Positions 59,211-64,000 of a stretch of 64,000 bases of DNA are shown piece after piece. Source of the stretch: Streptomyces candidus (lineage in GTDB: Bacteria; Actinomycetota; Actinomycetes; Streptomycetales; Streptomycetaceae); contig NZ_JACHEM010000019.1 of assembly GCF_014207445.1 (NCBI RefSeq), positions 1 to 64,000 on the forward strand, read 5' to 3'. Within the stretch, counting starts at the first letter, position 1; every line of letters starts with the position of its first letter. Made by a program: the position numbers and the translations under genes. A model generated the notes under the pieces. That model searched no databases, was not told where the DNA came from, and worked only from the letters and a program-made list of their open reading frames with translations.

Positions 59211-59831
59211 TCAGCATGAACCGCCGGAGGAGCCCTCCCCCGCTCGCAGGGACCCGAGGAAGTCGTCGAGCATGGCCGTCTGCACGTCCTCGGGGAACCG
59301 TGCCGGGTCGAAGAGGGCCTGTACGACGAGTCCGTGCGTGAACGCGACCGCCGACGCCGCGAGTTGGTCCGGCGCGGCCGCGCCGGCGCCGAGTTCGCCC
59401 CGGGCCAGGGCGGCGACGAAGTGCGGGCGCAGGGAGTCGCGCAACCGGGTGTAGCGGGCGGCCTGGTCGGCGGCGAGGCCCCGGTCCGCGAGGGCGAGGT
59501 CCCAGGAGCTGACCCAGATGCGGTTGCGGGCGGTGTCGTCCGGGCCCAGCGGCAGGATGTCCAGCAGCATCGTCCGTACGGTGGCCAGGCCCTCGGCGGG
59601 ACGTGCCCGGCGCGGGCGTTCGGCCGTCCGCGTCTCCAACAGGTCCAGGGCGTGCGCGATGAGGGCCCGTTTGGTCGGGAAGTAGTGCATGAGCATGCCA
59701 GTCGAGACGTTCATCGCGGCGGCCACGGCGCGCAGGGTCAGCCCGCCGAAGCCCTTCTCGGCGAGGACCTGCCACACCGCCTCCGATACGTCCTTGCGGC
59801 GGGCTTCACGGTCTCCTGGTGCGGGTGGCAT
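59211..59831 (-). CDS. TetR-family regulator (BetI-like C-terminal domain)
   Basis: 206 residues. HTH: KDVSEAVWQVLAEKGFGGLT then LRAVAAAMNVSTGMLMHYFP. The ligand domain has the BetI/TetR_C_6-like pattern (NRIWVSSWDLALADRGLAAD and AFTHGLVVQALFDPARFP), seen in many actinobacterial regulators. It is divergent from the GNAT-SnoaL fusion gene; a repeated TTACGTAC element lies between them, so that gene is the likely target together with itself. Confidence 0.9.
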   Translation of the reverse strand: MPPAPGDREARRKDVSEAVWQVLAEKGFGGLTLRAVAAAMNVSTGMLMHYFPTKRALIAHALDLLETRTAERPRRARPAEGLATVRTMLLDILPLGPDDTARNRIWVSSWDLALADRGLAADQAARYTRLRDSLRPHFVAALARGELGAGAAAPDQLAASAVAFTHGLVVQALFDPARFPEDVQTAMLDDFLGSLRAGEGSSGGSC

Positions 59832-59840
59832 GCTGCTACC

Positions 59841-59866
59841 TTACGTACCGAACACGCGTTACGTAC
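59841..59866. promoter_or_regulatory. Repeated TTACGTAC element between tetR and GNAT fusion
   Basis: TTACGTAC occurs at 59841-59848 and 59859-59866, 18 bases apart. Each contains the palindrome TACGTA, with ACGCGT between them. It lies 10 to 35 bases before the TetR start and 30 to 55 before the GNAT start, an operator candidate. Confidence 0.6.
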
Positions 59867-59895
59867 GAGCGTGACGCCCCTGGATCGAGGTAATC

Positions 59896-60879
59896 GTGTA
59901 CGCACTTCCGCTCGGCGACGATGCCCGGCTGGCCCCGCTGGAGCCCTGGCACGCGCAGGAGTTCCTCGCGCACATCAACCGCGCCCGGCCCCTGGTGGAC
60001 CCGTGGATCCCGTGGGCGACGTTCAGCACCGACCTCGCCTCGGCGACCGCCGTCCTCCAGCGGTATGCCGACCGGCAGGCCGCGGACACCGGGCGGATCC
60101 ACGGGATCCGGCTGGACGGCGTGCTGGTCGGCGGCGTGATGTTCCCGCACTTCGACGCGGCGTCCGGGGTGTGCGAGATCGGCTGCTGGCTGGAGGAGGC
60201 CGGGCAGGGGCGGGGGCTGGTGACCCGGGCCTGCCGGGCGTTGATCGACTGGGCGTTCACGGAACGCGGGATGAGCCGGATCGAGTGGGTCGCCTCGACG
60301 CACAACGCCCGCAGCATCGCCGTCGCGCGCCGCCTCGGGATGACGCGCGAGGGCATCATGCGGCAGCGGACCCCCTACCGCGGCGAACGGCTCGACTGCG
60401 AGATGTGGTCGCTGCTCGCCGAGGAGAGGCCGCTCCCGGAGAGGGCTCCGGACGACGGAACCGATGTGACCGACAAGGCCGAACTCGACCGGCTGACGAC
60501 GGAGTTCCTCGGCGCGTTCACCAACACCGGCGGCCGGCGTCCGCACGTCGGGGTGATCCGTGAGGTGTTCATCCCGGAGGGGATGATCGTCAGCAACGTC
60601 GGGGGCAAGCCCGTGGTGTACGACCTGGAGGCCTTCATCGAACCGCGGCAGCGGATGCTCACGGACGGGACGCTGACGGAGTTCTGCGAGTGGGAGGTCG
60701 GCGAGCGCACGGAGATCTTCGGGACGGTCGCGCACCGCTTCAGCGAGTACCGCAAGACGGGTGTCATGGACGGCGAGCGGTTCGAGGGGACGGGTCACAA
60801 GACCACGCAGTTCGTCCGGACACCCGACGGCTGGCGGATGAGTTCGCTCGCCTGGGACGACATGGACCGCGGCGCATGA
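59896..60879 (+). CDS. GNAT acetyltransferase fused to a SnoaL-like domain
   Basis: 327 residues in two domains. Residues 1-178 are a RimJ/RimL-type GNAT: RLAPLEPWHAQEFLAHINRA, CEIGCWLEEAGQGRGLVTRA as motif A, WVASTHNARSIAVARRLGMT, EGIMRQRTPYRGERLDCEMW. Residues 188-327 form a SnoaL/DUF4440-like alpha+beta barrel: LTTEFLGAFTNTGGRRPHVG, VYDLEAFIEPRQRMLTDGTL, RFSEYRKTGVMDGERFEGTG and FVRTPDGWRMSSLAWDD. The fusion is continuous, without frameshift. The GTG start has GAGGTAATC before it. The two functions may act on one substrate. The TetR-type regulator is divergent. Confidence 0.86.
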   Translation: MYALPLGDDARLAPLEPWHAQEFLAHINRARPLVDPWIPWATFSTDLASATAVLQRYADRQAADTGRIHGIRLDGVLVGGVMFPHFDAASGVCEIGCWLEEAGQGRGLVTRACRALIDWAFTERGMSRIEWVASTHNARSIAVARRLGMTREGIMRQRTPYRGERLDCEMWSLLAEERPLPERAPDDGTDVTDKAELDRLTTEFLGAFTNTGGRRPHVGVIREVFIPEGMIVSNVGGKPVVYDLEAFIEPRQRMLTDGTLTEFCEWEVGERTEIFGTVAHRFSEYRKTGVMDGERFEGTGHKTTQFVRTPDGWRMSSLAWDDMDRGA

Positions 60880-60964
60880 CTCGGGTACGGAGACGTGGTC
60901 TGCGGCGCGCAGCGCGGGCACGGATGCCTCACGTACTCCTTGCCACTCTCAAGGTATAGCCCAC

Positions 60965-60989
60965 GGGGGGCCTTGCGGCAAGGCCCCCC
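60965..60989 (+). promoter_or_regulatory. Rifamycin-associated element (RAE) palindrome upstream of helR
   Basis: GGGGGGCCTTG, CGG, CAAGGCCCCCC form a 25-bp near-perfect dyad. It closely resembles the reported RAE (core CTTGCGGCAAG flanked by G and C runs) found upstream of rifamycin-inactivation genes and of helR. A TATAGC -10-like hexamer lies at 60955-60960, just before it, and a looser CCTTG/CAAGG pair at 60938-60954. The gene starts 58 bases downstream. Confidence 0.88.
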
Positions 60990-61047
60990 GCATACCGCAC
61001 AATCCCTCTCCTAAGCCCCCCAGCTGCGGAAACGGGAGTCCCACCAC

Positions 61048-63291
61048 GTGCGTACCAGTCCTCAGACCACCGGCACCAGCACTGCGGCCACCGGCGTCTT
61101 CCAGCTCCCCGAGCGGCTCGCCGCCAAGGCCGACCCGCGGCTGATCGCCGGGGACGAGCAGCACTTCGCGGCCATCGCCGCGAGCCTGGAGCGGACGATC
61201 GCCGAACTGTCCGGGCGGCTCGACGACCTCCGCCGGGCCCCGGGCGGCATCGGCCGCGAGGCGATGGACCGCGACGCGGAGATCCACCGGCTGACCGGGC
61301 GGCTGCGCGCGCTGCGCCGCTTCGGCCTCGACCTGTGCCTGGGCCACGTCGTCGCCGAGGACGGCTCGGAGCCCCTGTACGTCGGACGGCTCGGGCTCAC
61401 CGACAGCGAAGGCCGCCGCCTCCTGGTCGACTGGCGCTCCCCCGCCGCCGAACCCTTCTTCGCCGCGACCCACGCCCGCCCCATGGGCCTGGCGAGCCGC
61501 CGCAGGTACCGCTGGACGGGCGGGCGGATCAGCGACTACTGGGACGAGGTCTTCACCCCGGACGGCCTCGAACACCGTGCCGCGCTCGACGACCAGTCGG
61601 CGTTCCTCGCCAGCCTGGGCACCAACAGGTCCGCCCGGATGCGCGACGTCCTGGGCACCATCCAGTCCGACCAGGACGCCGTCATCCGCGCGGGCTCGCG
61701 CGGCACTCTCGTCGTCGACGGCGGCCCCGGCACGGGCAAGACCGTCGTCGCCCTGCACCGTTCCGCGTACCTCCTGTACTCCGACCCGCGGCTCGGCCAC
61801 CACCGGCGCGGCGGCAACATCCTCTTCGTCGGCCCGCACGAGCCCTACCTGGGGTACGTCGCCGACGTCCTGCCCAGCCTCGGCGAGGACGGCGTCCAGA
61901 CCTGCACCCTGCGCGACCTCGTCCCCGAAGGGGCGGCGGCGGCCCCCGAGTCCGACCCGGAGGCGGCCCGCCTCAAGTCGTCCGCGGACATGGTGGGGGC
62001 GATCGAGAAGGCCGTCGCGTTCTACGAGCAGCCGCCCACCGAGGGGTTGGCGGTCTCCACTCCCTGGTGCGAGGTGTGGGTGGGCGCCGACGACTGGGCC
62101 GAGGCGTTCCGGGCGGCGGGCGCGGGCACCCCGCACAACGAGGCCCGCGAGCAGGTCTGGGAGGAGCTGGCCACGATCCTCATGGACAAGCAGGGCCTGG
62201 ACGAGGAGGAGGACGGCGTCTCCTTCGGGCAGTTCCTGCGGGCGCTGCGGCAGGACCGTGACCTCGTGGCGGCCCTGCACGGGGCCTGGCCGCTGATCGA
62301 CGCCACCGACCTCGTCTCCGACCTGTGGACGGTCCGCGCCTACCTGCGGATGTGCGCACCGTGGCTCACCCCCGACGAGGTGGCGAAGCTCCAGCGCAAG
62401 GACGCACCCCGGGCCTGGACGGTGTCCGACCTGCCGCTCCTGGACGCGGCGCGGCAGCGGCTCGGCGACCCGGAGGCGGCCCGCCGCAACCGGCTGCGTG
62501 CCGCGGCCGTCGCCGCCGAACGCGACCGGATGGCGCTCGTCATCGACGACATCGTCGCCGCAGCGGACTTCAACTCGGGCGGCGACGACAGCGAGGGCGC
62601 GGTACGGATGCTGCGCGGCAAGGACCTCCAGGACAGCCTGATCGACAAGGACGCGCTGCCGACCGCCGCCCCGGACCGGCTGGCCGGCCCCTTCGCGCAC
62701 GTCGTCGTGGACGAGGCGCAGGAACTGACGGACGCCGAGTGGCAGATGCTGCTGCTGCGCTGCCCCTCACGGAGCTTCACCGTCGTCGGGGACCGCGCAC
62801 AGGCCAGGCACGGGTTCACGGAGTCCTGGCGGGAACGGCTGGAGCGGGTCGGGCTCGACCGGATCGAGGTGGCCTCCCTGACCCTCAACTACCGCACGCC
62901 GCAGGAGATCATGAAGGAGGCCGAGCCGGTCGTCCGGACGGTCCTGCCGGACGCCAACGTGCCGGTATCCGTCCGCAGCAGCGGCCTCCCGGTCGTCCAC
63001 GGCTCCGTCGCGGACCTGGACCAGGTGCTCGACACGTGGCTCGACGCACACGAGGAGGGCGTCGCCTGCGTCATCGGCGCGAGCGGTACGGGGGACGGCC
63101 CGGCCGGCGGTGCGTTCCGGGCGCGGCCCCGCGTGCGGGCGCTGACCCCGACGCTGTCCAAGGGCCTGGAGTTCGATCTGGTGGTGCTCGTCGACCCCGA
63201 GGAGTACGGCGAGGGCATCGAGGGAGCGGTCGACCGCTACGTCGCGATGACCAGGGCGACCCAGCAGCTCGTGGTGCTCACCGGCGGGTGA
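61048..63291 (+). CDS. helR: HelR-like RNA polymerase-recycling helicase (HelD family)
   Basis: 747-residue SF1 UvrD/HelD-type ATPase. The N-terminal coiled coil (LERTIAELSGRLDDLRRAPG) that reaches into RNA polymerase is present. Walker A is DGGPGTGKTVVALHRSAYLL, Walker B/motif II VVVDEAQELTDAEWQMLLLR, motif III VVGDRAQARHGFTESW, motif V LTPTLSKGLEFDLVVLVDPE, motif VI YVAMTRATQQLVVL. HelD proteins free stalled RNA polymerase; the Streptomyces HelR subgroup also displaces rifamycins and gives rifamycin resistance. The RAE palindrome just upstream strongly supports the HelR subgroup. It starts at a GTG with GGGAG nine bases before. Resistance itself is not shown by sequence alone. Confidence 0.88.
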   Translation: MRTSPQTTGTSTAATGVFQLPERLAAKADPRLIAGDEQHFAAIAASLERTIAELSGRLDDLRRAPGGIGREAMDRDAEIHRLTGRLRALRRFGLDLCLGHVVAEDGSEPLYVGRLGLTDSEGRRLLVDWRSPAAEPFFAATHARPMGLASRRRYRWTGGRISDYWDEVFTPDGLEHRAALDDQSAFLASLGTNRSARMRDVLGTIQSDQDAVIRAGSRGTLVVDGGPGTGKTVVALHRSAYLLYSDPRLGHHRRGGNILFVGPHEPYLGYVADVLPSLGEDGVQTCTLRDLVPEGAAAAPESDPEAARLKSSADMVGAIEKAVAFYEQPPTEGLAVSTPWCEVWVGADDWAEAFRAAGAGTPHNEAREQVWEELATILMDKQGLDEEEDGVSFGQFLRALRQDRDLVAALHGAWPLIDATDLVSDLWTVRAYLRMCAPWLTPDEVAKLQRKDAPRAWTVSDLPLLDAARQRLGDPEAARRNRLRAAAVAAERDRMALVIDDIVAAADFNSGGDDSEGAVRMLRGKDLQDSLIDKDALPTAAPDRLAGPFAHVVVDEAQELTDAEWQMLLLRCPSRSFTVVGDRAQARHGFTESWRERLERVGLDRIEVASLTLNYRTPQEIMKEAEPVVRTVLPDANVPVSVRSSGLPVVHGSVADLDQVLDTWLDAHEEGVACVIGASGTGDGPAGGAFRARPRVRALTPTLSKGLEFDLVVLVDPEEYGEGIEGAVDRYVAMTRATQQLVVLTGG

Positions 63292-63357
63292 GTCCGCGAT
63301 CCGGCGGTGACGGGCGAGCGGGACCGGCGGTCCGGTGCGGGCCGTCGGCCGGCCCGA

Positions 63358-63429
63358 GACGGCGGGCGGGCCCGGGGCTCGGCCCCCGACCGCGGGCGGG
63401 CCCGAAGTTCCCGGGGCCCGCCCGCCGTC
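63358..63429. terminator. Large GC stem-loop between helR and the acyl-CoA synthetase
   Basis: GACGGCGGGCGGGCCC (63358-63373) and GGGCCCGCCCGCCGTC (63414-63429) pair perfectly over 16 bp, with a structured 40-base loop containing another GGGCGGGCCCG. It lies in the convergent gap, so it is probably a bidirectional terminator. Confidence 0.7.
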
Positions 63430-63511
63430 GGAAGCCGTCCTTTCGGTCGCACCGCCCCGTGGGTCCTTGCAACCCGGTGCCACGAGGTCAGAGGGCCGAC
63501 GGGCAGCGGCG

Positions 63512-64000
63512 TCAGGCTTCGCGGGCGCCCTCGTACATCGCCTCGACGACCTCCGCGTACTCGCGCTCCACGACGGGGCGCTTGACCTTGAGGCTCGGGG
63601 TGAGTTCGCCGTGCTCGATGTCGAGGTCGCGCGGCAGCACCGAGAACTTCTTGATCGTCTGCCAGCGCTGGAGGTCGTTGTTGACCCGCTCGACGAAACC
63701 GGCGATCAGCTCGTGCACCTGTGCCGAGGAGACCACGTCCGCGTAACTGCGGCCGGCGAGTCCGTTCTCCTCCGCCCAGGGCATCACGACGGTCTCGTCC
63801 AGGGCGATGAGGGCGGTACAGAAGTTGCGGCCGTCGCCGATGACCAGGATGTTGCTGACGAACGGGCAGACGGCTTTGAAGCGGCCCTCGATCTCGGTGG
63901 GCGCCACGTACTTGCCACCGGAGGTCTTGAACAGGTCCTTCTTGCGGTCGGTGATCCGCAGGAAGCCGTCCGCGTCCATCTCACCGATGTCGCCGGTGTG
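63512..64000 (-). CDS. Long-chain acyl-CoA synthetase (AMP-binding), 3' part only
   Basis: The last 162 residues of an AMP-dependent synthetase/ligase; the 5' part lies beyond the window end. Visible are HTGDIGEMDADGFLRITDRK and KDLFKTSGGKYVAPTEIEGR (motifs 8 to 10, hinge and adenylate contacts), then VIGDGRNFCTALIALDETVV, LQRWQTIKKFSVLPRDLDIE and GELTPSLKVKRPVVEREYAE, with the catalytic lysine in LKVKR. The pattern is that of FadD15-like long-chain fatty acid-CoA ligases. It would charge fatty acids with CoA for beta-oxidation or lipid synthesis. Nothing is known of its promoter here. Confidence 0.9.
   Translation of the reverse strand, partial: HTGDIGEMDADGFLRITDRKKDLFKTSGGKYVAPTEIEGRFKAVCPFVSNILVIGDGRNFCTALIALDETVVMPWAEENGLAGRSYADVVSSAQVHELIAGFVERVNNDLQRWQTIKKFSVLPRDLDIEHGELTPSLKVKRPVVEREYAEVVEAMYEGAREA

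Overview
The window looks like chromosomal DNA of a Streptomyces or a close relative. It is very GC-rich with strong third-position GC bias, uses GTG starts often, has many start/stop overlaps (ATGA, GTGA), and carries families typical of this group: DUF6479 and DUF6191 small proteins, MEDS-domain sigma-factor regulators, an ECF41 sigma factor, a DinB/mycothiol-type isomerase-like protein, and a rare TTA (bldA) codon. The content is accessory and regulatory metabolism with few housekeeping genes, as expected of a chromosome arm or an arm-proximal region. No rRNA, tRNA, CRISPR array, intact insertion sequence, phage or attachment site was seen.

Layout. 0.15-6 kb: divergent ohr/ohrR peroxide pair, an RsbU-like phosphatase, a polysaccharide deacetylase lipoprotein, two tandem secreted beta-propeller paralogues. 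6-11.3 kb: a decayed cellulase (GH12-CBM2) remnant, small membrane proteins, a FabR-like TetR regulator with a clear dyad operator, a GNAT, and a translationally coupled flavin-oxidoreductase/GH13 pair. 11.3-17.6 kb: a SigB-type sigma factor divergent from two coupled MEDS-domain regulators (MEDS-STAS and MEDS-ATPase), a methyltransferase, and a short paralogue of transcription terminator Rho. 17.6-27 kb: FAD oxidoreductase, secreted chymotrypsin-fold protease with a TTA codon, VOC protein, phytase-like esterase, membrane glutaredoxin, and an ECF41 sigma factor/carboxymuconolactone decarboxylase operon with a textbook ECF41 promoter. 27-37 kb: truncated tetR remnant, WYL regulator with an operator over its own start codon, UvrA-like ABC ATPase, MMPL exporter and its TetR regulator with a 34-bp perfect palindrome. 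37.5-46 kb: SulP transporter coupled to beta-carbonic anhydrase, a permease/TIGR03943 metal-type pair, methyltransferase, thioredoxin and MerR regulator. 46-50 kb: MarR-controlled quercetinase/esterase pair and argG with ARG boxes. 50.5-55.4 kb: L-rhamnose catabolic operon (isomerase, aldolase-dehydrogenase, kinase) preceded by two LacI-type operators. 55.5-64 kb: TetR/VOC pair with duplicated operators, S41 peptidase, LysE exporter, TetR/GNAT pair, a HelR-type helicase preceded by a rifamycin-associated-element palindrome, and the 3' part of an acyl-CoA synthetase gene running off the window.

Themes. Many genes form regulator-target pairs with readable operators in the shared intergenic region. 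Transcription-machinery modifiers are unusually frequent: two sigma factors, a MEDS regulator pair, an extra Rho and a HelR-like RNA-polymerase recycler. The strongest leads are the HelR/RAE locus, the short Rho, and the sigma/MEDS locus, which has an intrinsic terminator in its divergent leader. No wholly new system is proven here. Several local signals (a repeated 15-mer, a 34-bp-spaced repeat pair, apparent frameshifts) remain unexplained.
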